From positions 434,001 through 498,000 of the forward strand of contig CAZNDO010000001.1 in NCBI GenBank assembly GCA_964571855.1: a stretch of 64,000 nt of DNA. The letters are read 5' to 3'. Within the stretch, counting starts at the first letter, position 1. Every line of letters starts with the position of its first letter. The notes under the pieces are model-generated. The model worked only from the letters and a program-made list of their open reading frames with translations, ran no database searches and was not told the origin of the DNA. This DNA comes from CAYYFX01 sp964571855 (GTDB lineage Bacteria > ARS69). Of the stretch, positions 53,007 to 60,864 are shown one piece after another. Position numbers and translations under genes: made by a program.

Positions 53007-55529
53007 GTGGATTTCGGGACCTTCATCCGTGATCGTCGAGTGGCCCTAGGCATGTCTCTCCGCCTCGCCGCGAAGAGACTCGGGGTCGATGCGGCTCACC
53101 TGTCCCGCGTGGAGGCTGGCAAGGTACCCGCATCTGAACAACTGATCCGTCGCCTCGGGGGGGTACTCGAATTCGAGGACGACGATATGTTGCTCCTCGC
53201 GGGACGGCTTCCAGAATCCATCCGCGCCATGGTGGTGCGGCGACCATACAGGGCGACTGCTGCGCTTAGGACCATGGCGGAGATGTGCGTGGCTGAAGAG
53301 GGCGCACCGTACGGAGGGCCGCTCTTGGCCGAGCGGGGCAAGCGCGCGATCGAGGACGAGTTTCCCTTCGAGCAGGTCAGCGAGATCGCCGAAGTCGAGA
53401 GCTGGCGCAAGGAGATCTACAGGCCCATCTACCATGTGCACAAATGGTGGGCTCAGCGCTTGGGATCGGTCTTCCGTGCGGCGATTCTCGGCGCGGCGTG
53501 CCCCAAGGGCTCGTCTATCATCGACCTCTTCTACGAGCCGGTTCGCCTTCCCGGCGTCGTGGTGTTCGACCCATTCATGGGCAGCGGAACTACCGTGGGT
53601 GAGGCTCAGAAGCTCGGGTGCACGGTCATCGGGCGCGACATCAACGCCGTCGCTCACCGCGCGGTTCGTGTATCCCTTGGTCCGGTCGATCGCCGCCAAG
53701 TCGTTGAACAGTTCCGCATGCTCGAGTCGGGCGTGGGCAAGGAGATTAGGAAGCTGTACCGATCGAGGGATGGTGAGGGGCGGCCGTGCGACGTCCTCTA
53801 CTTTTTTTGGGTAAAGGTACTTCCATGTCCCGAGTGCGGAGTACGCGTGGACCTCTTCTCGACCTACGTGTTCGGGACCCACGCGAATAAGAGGCAGAAT
53901 CCTGGGGCCAGGATTGTCTGTCCCGACTGCGGTGACATCATCAATGATCGATTCGACACCCCTGCCGTCGCGTGTCGATGCGGCGCGCGCTTCAATCCGC
54001 AGGAAGGGCCGGCGAAACGGACCACCGCTATCTGCCGTAGCTGCAAGCACGAGTTCCCGATCGCGAACTCGGCAAAGAGCGCTGGCAATCCTCCAGATCA
54101 TCGGCTCTACGCGAAGCTCGTCCTGCGTAACGATGGAACCAAGGAGTACCTTCCGGCCACGGAGGCGGACCTAGTCGGCTACCGTCGGACTTGCGAGCGG
54201 CTCAAGGCCCTAGACCCGCTACTTCCCCGCGTACCCATCGCTGACGGACGCAACACGCGTCAGATCCTTAATTACGGGTACCGGCGATGGCATGAGCTCT
54301 TCAACGACCGCCAGCTCCTCGCCCTAAGCATGCTCGCTGGCGCCATCCGGGACCTGCCCGAGGGATCGGCGCGAGAAGCGCTCGCTGTTCTCTTCTCTGG
54401 CGCTCTGGAGTTCAACAACATGTTTGCCTCCTACAAGGGCGAGGGCACGGGGGCCGTGCGACACATGTTCTCGCACCACATATTGAAGCCCGAGCGGACT
54501 CCCATCGAGGCGAACCCATGGGGCACCCGCAAGAGCTCGGGCGCCTTCTCAACGCTGTTCAAGTCGCGGCTCCTGCGTGCGCTAGACTACCGTCAGGCGC
54601 CCTTCGAGCTGGCCGTAGAGTACGGCGGCAAACGCAAGTCCGGGAGGAAGATCATCGGCGTGAGTCCACCCATGGGTGGGCCCCTGGTCCAGGGTTACCC
54701 CGGCGACGGCTTGAAGCCTGGGGCTGCCTACCTCTCGTGCGATGACTCATCGAATACGGACCTGCCCGCGAAGAGCGTCGATCTCGTTGTCACGGACCCA
54801 CCGTTCTTTGACAATGTTCACTATTCCGAGCTAGCTGACTTCTTCTTCGTTTGGCAGCAACTGTACTTCGGGGATGGCCTTGACGGCAGCAACACGACCC
54901 GGCGAGAGACGGAAGTGCAGGATACTGACGCCGCTTCGTTCGCGGACAAGCTGCAACGGGTCTTCGCCGAGTGCCACCGCGTCCTCCGCGACGAAGGACT
55001 CCTTGTGTTCAGCTACCACCACTCAAGGGAGGACGGGTGGACTGCGGTAGCTCAAGCCGTCATGGGAGCCGGCTTCACCATCGTGCAGTCGCAACCGGTA
55101 AAGGCTGAGTTGTCGGTCGCGGCTCCGAAGAGCCAGGCCAAAGAGCCCATTGATTTGGACGTGCTAGTCGTGTGCCGCAAGCGAACTACGGACGCCCGCA
55201 CGCGGCGCACGACAGACGAGGCGCTGCGACAAACGATTGGCGCCGCAGGCCAGAAGGTCAACCGATTCAACAGGGTGGGCCGCCGGCTCTCGCGTAGCGA
55301 CGTCCGTGTAGTGATGCTGAGTCAGCTTCTCGTGGAACTAAACCCTGGGAGGACTGCAGAGGAGGTCGGTGCGGCGCTGGAAACGCTTCTCCCCGCGACA
55401 CGGCGCGTCATCGACAAGATGTGGCGCAAGCAGCAGGTGCACGATCCCTCAGGCCCCGTAGCGCCCCAACCTGGCAAGCGGCAGCTCCCTCTCTTCGCGT
55501 CGGCTGCTACAAGCGAAAGGGGAGCTTGA
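53007..55529 (+). CDS. Cassette gene: XRE-domain/DNA adenine methyltransferase fusion
   Basis: 840-residue protein. Residues 5-60 are an XRE helix-turn-helix (GMSLRLAAKRLGVDAAHLSR, then VEAGKVPASEQLIRRLGGVL). The rest is a DUF1156-like N6/N4 methyltransferase: SAM motif FDPFMGSGTT, catalytic motif IV TDPPFFDNVHYSEL, and about four zinc-ribbon Cys pairs (CPEC, CPDC, CRCG, CRSC) in the middle. It lies opposite to the cassette direction and has its own promoter. Its end overlaps the convergent endonuclease gene by 23 bp. It probably methylates the host's sites and represses its own transcription. Recognition sequence unknown. Confidence 0.88.
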   Translation: MDFGTFIRDRRVALGMSLRLAAKRLGVDAAHLSRVEAGKVPASEQLIRRLGGVLEFEDDDMLLLAGRLPESIRAMVVRRPYRATAALRTMAEMCVAEEGAPYGGPLLAERGKRAIEDEFPFEQVSEIAEVESWRKEIYRPIYHVHKWWAQRLGSVFRAAILGAACPKGSSIIDLFYEPVRLPGVVVFDPFMGSGTTVGEAQKLGCTVIGRDINAVAHRAVRVSLGPVDRRQVVEQFRMLESGVGKEIRKLYRSRDGEGRPCDVLYFFWVKVLPCPECGVRVDLFSTYVFGTHANKRQNPGARIVCPDCGDIINDRFDTPAVACRCGARFNPQEGPAKRTTAICRSCKHEFPIANSAKSAGNPPDHRLYAKLVLRNDGTKEYLPATEADLVGYRRTCERLKALDPLLPRVPIADGRNTRQILNYGYRRWHELFNDRQLLALSMLAGAIRDLPEGSAREALAVLFSGALEFNNMFASYKGEGTGAVRHMFSHHILKPERTPIEANPWGTRKSSGAFSTLFKSRLLRALDYRQAPFELAVEYGGKRKSGRKIIGVSPPMGGPLVQGYPGDGLKPGAAYLSCDDSSNTDLPAKSVDLVVTDPPFFDNVHYSELADFFFVWQQLYFGDGLDGSNTTRRETEVQDTDAASFADKLQRVFAECHRVLRDEGLLVFSYHHSREDGWTAVAQAVMGAGFTIVQSQPVKAELSVAAPKSQAKEPIDLDVLVVCRKRTTDARTRRTTDEALRQTIGAAGQKVNRFNRVGRRLSRSDVRVVMLSQLLVELNPGRTAEEVGAALETLLPATRRVIDKMWRKQQVHDPSGPVAPQPGKRQLPLFASAATSERGA

Positions 55530-56391
55530 ACCTCCCCCGCGGCCGGGTGCGAGCCTCCCGCGTTGGGGTGGGAAACGGATCGGCGAGCTCGGAGACCTCC
55601 CAGTCGGCGGGAACGGCCGAGAGTCGTTGATAACAGAAGAAGCTACGCCGCTCGCCTTCACCCACTGTTCGGCGAAGGCGGTGGACGAGTCGGACCGCCG
55701 GTTCCATCTGCGTCAGGTCCTCGTTGGGATGAATCAGAGTCGGCACGCCGTCCAGCTCCCGCACGCCAAGCGGGTTTGCGAAGATGAGCATCGGCCGCGC
55801 CCGATCGGCGCCGTCGCCATATGTCCCGAGCCCGATTCGCTTCTCACGCTCCCCGGTAATGCTCAGGTACAGGTCGAAGTCCTCGTTCAGGGCGTTCCCG
55901 TCGACGAGGCACAGGGAGGTCACGACGACGCCAGGCGCTCCACCGGGCACACGCTCCAGGCATACGAATAGGTAAAAGCCACGGATGTCCAGTGCCTTGC
56001 CTGCGGCATCGTAGACGCGCACACGGCCGCACGGGGGCGTGGTGTTGTAGTCGAGTCCGGAGCCGCGAGCGACTCCACCTTGTGCGGTCCGCTCCAGCTT
56101 CTTGACCTCGAGTCCGACGATCAAGTCGATGTTGTCGGCGAGACCGTCGTGCTCGGCACCAGCACACCGATCAGGACGGTAAAGCACCATGTCGGGCGTG
56201 ATGAGTGGGCCGCTTGCCTTGGCGCATGCGACCCCGTTGAGTTCATCGAGCACTTCCGTCGCGAGAAGCTCATCAAACGGGTCGTCCTGAGTGTTGCGCT
56301 TGTCACGCAGTTCGAACGGTATGGGGTTCCCAGCATCATCGAAGAACCGGCGACACAGTTGGAGGAAGGTCGTCGTAGGGAGGTCACTCAT
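55507..56391 (-). CDS. Cassette gene: candidate PD-(D/E)XK restriction endonuclease
   Basis: 294-residue protein. The pattern ITPDMVLYR (Pro66-Asp67) followed by IDLIVGLEVKKLE (Glu95-Val-Lys97) matches the PD...ExK nuclease core. Polar N- and C-terminal parts could hold DNA-specificity elements. No other family that I recognise. ATG at 56391 (MSDLPTTT) with a GGAGG-like stretch nearby. It shares a cassette with, and is convergent to, the XRE-methyltransferase gene, as expected for a type II restriction partner. The assignment rests on this motif and context. Confidence 0.7.
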   Translation of the reverse strand: MSDLPTTTFLQLCRRFFDDAGNPIPFELRDKRNTQDDPFDELLATEVLDELNGVACAKASGPLITPDMVLYRPDRCAGAEHDGLADNIDLIVGLEVKKLERTAQGGVARGSGLDYNTTPPCGRVRVYDAAGKALDIRGFYLFVCLERVPGGAPGVVVTSLCLVDGNALNEDFDLYLSITGEREKRIGLGTYGDGADRARPMLIFANPLGVRELDGVPTLIHPNEDLTQMEPAVRLVHRLRRTVGEGERRSFFCYQRLSAVPADWEVSELADPFPTPTREARTRPRGRFKLPFRL

Positions 56392-56437
56392 CTGGCAGCG
56401 CTCTCCGTGCCCACGTCTTCGTATCCTCACTCGGTGC

Positions 56438-56499
56438 CGGTAACGTGTTCAGGAGCAGCGGCGGCGCGTAGCGCCGTCCGCTGCATCCCGGTGTCATAC
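56438..56499 (-). repeat. attC site 3
   Basis: Minus strand: R'' GTATGAC (56499-56493), L'' GATGCAGC, R' GTTACCG (56444-56438). 62 bp; central loop GGACGGCGCTACGCGCCGCC is self-complementary. Ends the 56507-57028 cassette. Confidence 0.85.
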
Positions 56500-56506
56500 A
56501 GCCCCG

Positions 56507-57028
56507 CTACGAAATGAGGCCGTGATACCGGGACCAATCTGCTGTCTTGCGTCGCGGCGCCTGGCCTACGGCTTCCGCTGCGATCTCGGCGAAGCACTTG
56601 AGCGCATCGGCGAAGTCCGGCTGTGACAGGTCGTGAGCGGTGACCGCCAACCCGAACTGATCGGTTGCGGCGCGGGCCTCAAGCATGCGCTTCGGCGTTC
56701 CCGACGCGACGCTCCACTGAGGGACGAACATCGAGGCCCAACGCCGTGCCAGCGTGGAGACCGCTCGGCCCTTGAACCACTGCTGTGGCGCAGGCGTCTT
56801 TCGGAATCGGAAGACGAGGTTGCAGGCATTGCCCCTGTGCTCGCGGTCTTCAAACATCACGTACGCGATCGTACGCCCCCTGGATCCTGTGCGCGGTGCC
56901 TTTTGGAACGCATGTGAACGGACCGCGTAGTTGTCCTGGTCCGTTTCCTGGACTCGGACGCCCAGATCCAGGAATGCAGTCCGCAGTGCCTTCTCGAGTG
57001 CGCAGTCGACGACGGTGGACGAACCCAT
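56507..57028 (-). CDS. Cassette gene: hypothetical protein
   Basis: 173-residue soluble protein with no family that I recognise. It has basic and aromatic stretches (for example GNACNLVFRFRKTPAPQQWF). The ATG at 57028 follows AGAGGAGGG, 15 bp after the cassette's leading R' box, a compact cassette layout. Confidence 0.75.
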   Translation of the reverse strand: MGSSTVVDCALEKALRTAFLDLGVRVQETDQDNYAVRSHAFQKAPRTGSRGRTIAYVMFEDREHRGNACNLVFRFRKTPAPQQWFKGRAVSTLARRWASMFVPQWSVASGTPKRMLEARAATDQFGLAVTAHDLSQPDFADALKCFAEIAAEAVGQAPRRKTADWSRYHGLIS

Positions 57029-57042
57029 GATGTCCCTCCTCT

Positions 57043-57104
57043 GGATAACGCCTCGCCGTTCAGCGGCGGCGCGAAGCGCCGTCCGCTGCAACGGCATTTG
57101 GGGT
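57043..57104 (-). repeat. attC site 4
   Basis: Minus strand: R'' ACCCCAA (57104-57098, degenerate), 5-bp spacer, L'' GTTGCAGC, L' GCTGAAC, R' GTTATCC (57049-57043). 62 bp. Arms are identical to those of site 8. Confidence 0.85.
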
Positions 57105-57115
57105 AGCGCGGCGCT

Positions 57116-57691
57116 TCACTCCTCTTCCTTTTCGGTAGGGTAGAGCACGTACCCACGTCCGAGGTCGATCCCGCCGTCTGGCCGCGTCTTGACATCAATC
57201 GGAACGGCGTCCGGCGGAATGCCGTCCACCTTCTCGAGGATCACATCGCCCTGCCGGAGGATCACCCGGCCCGGGATCGGCGCGACGTTCCGCGCGGGAG
57301 TCTTGTCGCGACAGTCCGGATCGATCGACCACGTCGGCGAGAACGGTGCATGCGCGAACGCGTTCCGAATGAGGCGCGCGATCTGGTATGCCGCCTGTAC
57401 GTTGGCGTCCGAAGATGACTTCGGATCGGGAACAACGGCCCGGATGGCGTCCTTGATCGCGACCGCCATGCGGTAGGTCGTGGACGTATGAAGGAAGGAC
57501 GCCGCGTAGTCCCCTTGGTCTTGCCGCAGCGCGACCTCTTCGTACCGCACGCGATGCTGGCCGTGGGTCCACTCCATCGGGAGGTCAAGGGGCTGCCGGC
57601 TCCCCGTGACGGCAAGTCGGACGGCCGAAGCGAGGCGGAATTGCAGTTCGGCCGTGAACAGGTTCTGGATGTGGCATTCACGATCCGTCAT
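57116..57691 (-). CDS. Cassette gene: HEPN-like hypothetical protein
   Basis: 191-residue protein. RLIRNAFAHAPF (residues 106-117) contains an RNxxxH-type motif (Arg109 to His114) in a helical context (AAYQIARLIRN), as in HEPN RNases. The C-terminal part (GRVILRQGDVILEKVDGIPP) is beta-rich. This arrangement could be a stand-alone RNA-cleaving defence protein, but only the motif supports it. ATG at 57691, 18 bp after the R' box GTTGGGC. Confidence 0.7.
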   Translation of the reverse strand: MTDRECHIQNLFTAELQFRLASAVRLAVTGSRQPLDLPMEWTHGQHRVRYEEVALRQDQGDYAASFLHTSTTYRMAVAIKDAIRAVVPDPKSSSDANVQAAYQIARLIRNAFAHAPFSPTWSIDPDCRDKTPARNVAPIPGRVILRQGDVILEKVDGIPPDAVPIDVKTRPDGGIDLGRGYVLYPTEKEEE

Positions 57692-57708
57692 CGTCGTCTC
57701 TCTTGTCT

Positions 57709-57747
57709 GCCCAACTAAGACTCATCCGCCCAGCCTGCGCGTTACAG
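57709..57747 (-). repeat. Degraded attC remnant (site 5)
   Basis: Minus strand: a CTGTAAC box (57747-57741) and R' GTTGGGC (57715-57709) about 25 bp apart, without the usual L arms. It stands at the expected cassette boundary, so it is read as a truncated attC. Confidence 0.5.
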
Positions 57748-57752
57748 AGAGG

Positions 57753-58202
57753 TCACCGACCCGAGTCCTGAGCGCGGTGCGTCCCCTTCACGTTGCCCCA
57801 AGAGCGCGAACTCGTCGAGACCGGCCCTCCAGGAAACGTACCGAAGTTCTCCCAGTGGCCAGTGGGCGCGAATCCGACATAACCCCAGACCACGTCTGTG
57901 GTCGTGACCACCACTATGGTCACCAACGCCGTGCCTGCGTTGTCGGTGTCCAGGAACTTGACCTCCCTCGGCTCGACGGGTAAATCATACTCCGCCTTCC
58001 GACTCCACGCACTGGCCGGCCCCACAACCCACGCCTCGCCTGACCGATCGTAGAACAGGCCGCCGTTGGGGTCTGAAGGCAACGCAAGACAGCCGGAGCC
58101 GATGAGAGTTCCCGGGGCGGACTCATCCCACTCGGCGGTGGCCATCGTGAATGGCGCGAGGACGCAGAAAACGGCCGCGGCAAGGACACCTACGGTTGTC
58201 AT
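57753..58202 (-). CDS. Cassette gene: small exported hypothetical protein
   Basis: 149-residue protein with a signal peptide (MTTVGVLAAAVFCVLAPFTM) and a beta-rich mature part of no family that I recognise. Strong AGGAGG at 58212-58217 before the ATG at 58202. It lies 18 bp after the cassette's leading box, in the same direction as the array. Confidence 0.75.
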   Translation of the reverse strand: MTTVGVLAAAVFCVLAPFTMATAEWDESAPGTLIGSGCLALPSDPNGGLFYDRSGEAWVVGPASAWSRKAEYDLPVEPREVKFLDTDNAGTALVTIVVVTTTDVVWGYVGFAPTGHWENFGTFPGGPVSTSSRSWGNVKGTHRAQDSGR

Positions 58203-58220
58203 GCTGCAGTACCTCCTTGC

Positions 58221-58356
58221 GGATAGCGATTCTGCGCTTCAGCGGCGAGCGCCGCACGCGACCAGCCACCGCCGGTACACGACGCGCGTTCGCCGCGAAC
58301 GAACGCCTCCAGCGTCATGATCCCCGGCGCTCGTCCGCCGCTAGCTTGAGTCAGGC
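58221..58356 (-). repeat. Long, degenerate attC-like site (site 6)
   Basis: Minus strand: R''-like GCCTGAC (58356-58350) which overlaps the stop codon of the FRG gene, then AGCGGCGG and a long middle, CGCCGCTGAAGC, and R'-like GCTATCC (58227-58221). About 136 bp, longer than the others, and its core boxes deviate from consensus. Confidence 0.55.
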
Positions 58357-59130
58357 ATCTCCAAGTGCCCCATCGTCAGGATCACCCTCGTCTTTGTGCG
58401 CAACACTGAACCTTCTATTGATGTGCGCCGCCACGCCATCAAGGTCCGGAAACAACGAGCCTCTGTGAACGCCCATGGCCGCCAGAGCTCGTCGCAGTAC
58501 GACCCGCCGTGCGGCTGGCACGACGATTCGCGTCAGCTCACCGCGCCAACGGTCGTCGTCTCTCGCGGACCACGGATGGGCCGTAAACAGGCCGCTCTGC
58601 ACGCGGATCCGTTTCGAAACGTGGGGCGGCTCATAGACCTCGATGGTGTCGATCGCGAATGGGTCCGAGTCGCGGCGGACCGGATCATAGTGATGCCTGT
58701 AGGCCCAAACGCAGCTGGCTTCCACGCCGGCTTGCGTCTCGACTGGCTTCTCCACGGCGAAGAAGAGAGCGGCCAGGGGGTTCTCGGTCCAGTCCAGAAG
58801 CCTTGTATTCAAACCGTGGTGCTGAGCCAGCGCGAGCCACTCCCAGTCCGTCCTCGGCTGAGTTCGGAGGATCAGCCGCGCGGCGTCGCAAAAGGCGTCC
58901 AAGTGCGCCCTTTCGACATCCTCGGGCGGCAACATCCGTTGCTGGATGCGAAAGGTCGCGCGCTGGACTGTCGGGATGAGCGCCCACTCAGCATCGGCGT
59001 GCCCGCGGTAGATCCGGAAGGGATGCAGCGGGTCCGACGTGAGCTCCACAAAGGACGCGAGGTCTTCAACCTCCGTCTCGGTGTAGGCCAGGTAGTCAAC
59101 GCTCAACACATCGGTCCTCGACTCCAGCAT
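58351..59130 (-). CDS. Cassette gene: FRG-domain protein
   Basis: 259-residue protein of the FRG family: FRIYRGHADAEWALIPTVQR (about residues 38-57) and LALAQHHGLNTRLLDWTENP (near 100-120), followed by LAALFFAVEKP. FRG proteins are widespread in defence loci; biochemical activity unknown. Its ATG (59130) follows directly on the R' box GTTAGGC of attC 7, so there is no leader or ribosome-binding site inside the cassette. Confidence 0.9.
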   Translation of the reverse strand: MLESRTDVLSVDYLAYTETEVEDLASFVELTSDPLHPFRIYRGHADAEWALIPTVQRATFRIQQRMLPPEDVERAHLDAFCDAARLILRTQPRTDWEWLALAQHHGLNTRLLDWTENPLAALFFAVEKPVETQAGVEASCVWAYRHHYDPVRRDSDPFAIDTIEVYEPPHVSKRIRVQSGLFTAHPWSARDDDRWRGELTRIVVPAARRVVLRRALAAMGVHRGSLFPDLDGVAAHINRRFSVAHKDEGDPDDGALGDA

Positions 59131-59195
59131 GCCTAACGCCTTGGCGATCAGCGGCCGGCCGGAGGCCGGTCCGCCGCTGCATCGGCTAGTTGGGC
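59131..59195 (-). repeat. attC site 7
   Basis: Minus strand: R'' GCCCAAC (59195-59189), L'' GATGCAGC, L' GCTGATC, R' GTTAGGC (59137-59131), both core boxes canonical. 65 bp. The last 16 codons of the 59148-59777 gene are encoded inside it. Confidence 0.92.
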
Positions 59196-59777
59196 GACAT
59201 CACCAAACCGCTCGAAAGCCACGACATCATACCGCGCCGCACGCCTGTGCGCGCCAACTGCGATCCAGCCTAGCGCCAGCGTGACGAGAACGTATCCCGC
59301 GCCTCGTGTGGCGCCCAGGGACACGCTGCCGGGGAACAGCGTCGCCATCGCCAACGGGAGCGCAATCAAGCACAGGGTGAGGCAGTAGAAGAAGTCCACG
59401 GCGGCGTTAAGATTGTCGAGAGCATTCTGGACCGCACGTGCCGGCTTGCACTCCGGGAGAGTCCGCCTCATCCAACGGGCGTAGTCAAGCTCAACCCGAC
59501 GAGGTCCGTCGCCTGCGGAACGGCAAAGGCGATCCTGGACAAGACGATGGGTCAGGTTCCGATGCAGGAAGTACACTAGGAAGCCAGAGGAGAGAGTCAG
59601 CGCGCCCACGATCCAGATTGGCGGCCCTTGGTCGCTTGGCCACATGGCCCGGGTCGCCTTCGCGAACACGTCGTGTTCTCTGTCGAAAGCGCCGACCAGA
59701 AACGCGGCTGCAACGGGAGCCGCCACGTACCGGAGTAGACCGACCACCTGCCCGAGCAGACCGGCAACGACGTTCAC
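59148..59777 (-). CDS. Cassette gene: four-helix membrane protein
   Basis: 209-residue protein with about four hydrophobic helices (for example VAAPVAAAFLVGAF, IWIVGALTLSSGFLVYFLHR, FYCLTLCLIALPLAMATLF) and a central charged loop. Family not recognised. GTG at 59777 after AGGAGGT, 17-22 bp behind the R' box. Its C-terminus (QLADAAADRPPAGR) is specified by attC 7. Confidence 0.75.
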   Translation of the reverse strand: MNVVAGLLGQVVGLLRYVAAPVAAAFLVGAFDREHDVFAKATRAMWPSDQGPPIWIVGALTLSSGFLVYFLHRNLTHRLVQDRLCRSAGDGPRRVELDYARWMRRTLPECKPARAVQNALDNLNAAVDFFYCLTLCLIALPLAMATLFPGSVSLGATRGAGYVLVTLALGWIAVGAHRRAARYDVVAFERFGDVAQLADAAADRPPAGR

Positions 59778-59799
59778 CGGCTACCTCCTCTCACTTGTC

Positions 59800-59859
59800 G
59801 CCCAACGTCCCGGTTCAGCGGCGGCGCGCAGCACCGTCCGCTGCAACCGGTTGTTATGC
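59800..59859 (-). repeat. attC site 8
   Basis: Minus strand: R'' GCATAAC (59859-59853), 5-bp spacer, L'' GTTGCAGC, L' GCTGAAC, R' GTTGGGC (59806-59800). 60 bp, the most regular site of the array. Confidence 0.92.
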
Positions 59860-59875
59860 GCCGCCCGCATACACT

Positions 59876-60835
59876 TCACTTTCCTGCCGCTGCCGCCTGT
59901 GGTGATGCCGGTGCTGACTGAGGCGGGACGACAACTTCGCGACTCAGCCGCAACCTGTCCTCTTCAAGCAGCTTCAGTTGATGTTCGAGAACTGGCTTCA
60001 ACGCGTCGTACTGGGTGGCCCGGATTTCTCCGAACATCTTCATGCCCTGGTACATCACCAAGAGAGCCAGAAGCAGGGGCACGAGCAGCGAGCCGTTCGC
60101 CAGACGCCAGAGCCACTCGGCACGCTCACGTGCTGAGGTTCCGCTGGCCGCCACTGGCCCGGTCGTTGGAACCGCTGTCTGCTCCTGGGTTCCCGCTTCG
60201 CGAAACGCACGCTCAACTGAAGCGGGAACGCTTACTGTGAAGCCAAGCCTGTCGGCGCTTGACTCAGAGAACACACCGGCGAACGCGACTGGCACGAACG
60301 CCTCGAGGAACACCCGGAAGCTGTCGAAGTCGTTTTCGAAGGCCGCCGCAACCTGCTTGAGTGAGCTGGGCACGAGGTCCAGGTTCAGGCTTCCGTACCC
60401 GGCGAGTCGCGTCGAGAAGGTGATGCCTGCCGCCGCGGCGAGCCTCTCTTGAACGCGTCGCAGGTTTGGGCTCTCGCGAAGGATCTGTTGCCGCTGCTCC
60501 ATCAGCCGCGAGAGCACCTCTGGGAACTGGTATCGGTACGGATCCCGTGGTCCCTCCATGAAGTGGAACATCCAGCGTTCCAAGTCCCGAAAAGAACCAG
60601 GGAAGAGCTCGGAGTCCAGTGTTCGCAGCGGTTCAGCAAGCTCTTTGAGTAGGGCGCTCCGAAGCTCACCGCCGAACTCCCTGCAGAGCTTCGCCTCAAG
60701 GCTCGTGACTGACTCGTTTGAGTCGCTCTCGTCCCGCGCCGTGGCCCAGAAGGTCTCCCGGGGCTCCCTGTCCCCACCTGGCCTCGGTTCGCGAGGCGTG
60801 ATTCGAAGGCGAATGGGATCAAGCGACATCTTCAT
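59876..60835 (-). CDS. Cassette gene: single-pass membrane protein
   Basis: 319-residue protein. About 240 soluble, charged N-terminal residues (Arg- and Glu-rich), one transmembrane helix near 250-268 (GSLLVPLLLALLVMYQGMKM) and a coiled C-terminal tail. No family that I recognise. Start ATG at 60835 preceded by GGGGAGGA. It is the first cassette gene at the array's upstream end. Confidence 0.75.
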   Translation of the reverse strand: MKMSLDPIRLRITPREPRPGGDREPRETFWATARDESDSNESVTSLEAKLCREFGGELRSALLKELAEPLRTLDSELFPGSFRDLERWMFHFMEGPRDPYRYQFPEVLSRLMEQRQQILRESPNLRRVQERLAAAAGITFSTRLAGYGSLNLDLVPSSLKQVAAAFENDFDSFRVFLEAFVPVAFAGVFSESSADRLGFTVSVPASVERAFREAGTQEQTAVPTTGPVAASGTSARERAEWLWRLANGSLLVPLLLALLVMYQGMKMFGEIRATQYDALKPVLEHQLKLLEEDRLRLSREVVVPPQSAPASPQAAAAGK

Positions 60836-60864
60836 TCCTCCCCGCGCGGGGCCTCATTTCGAGC

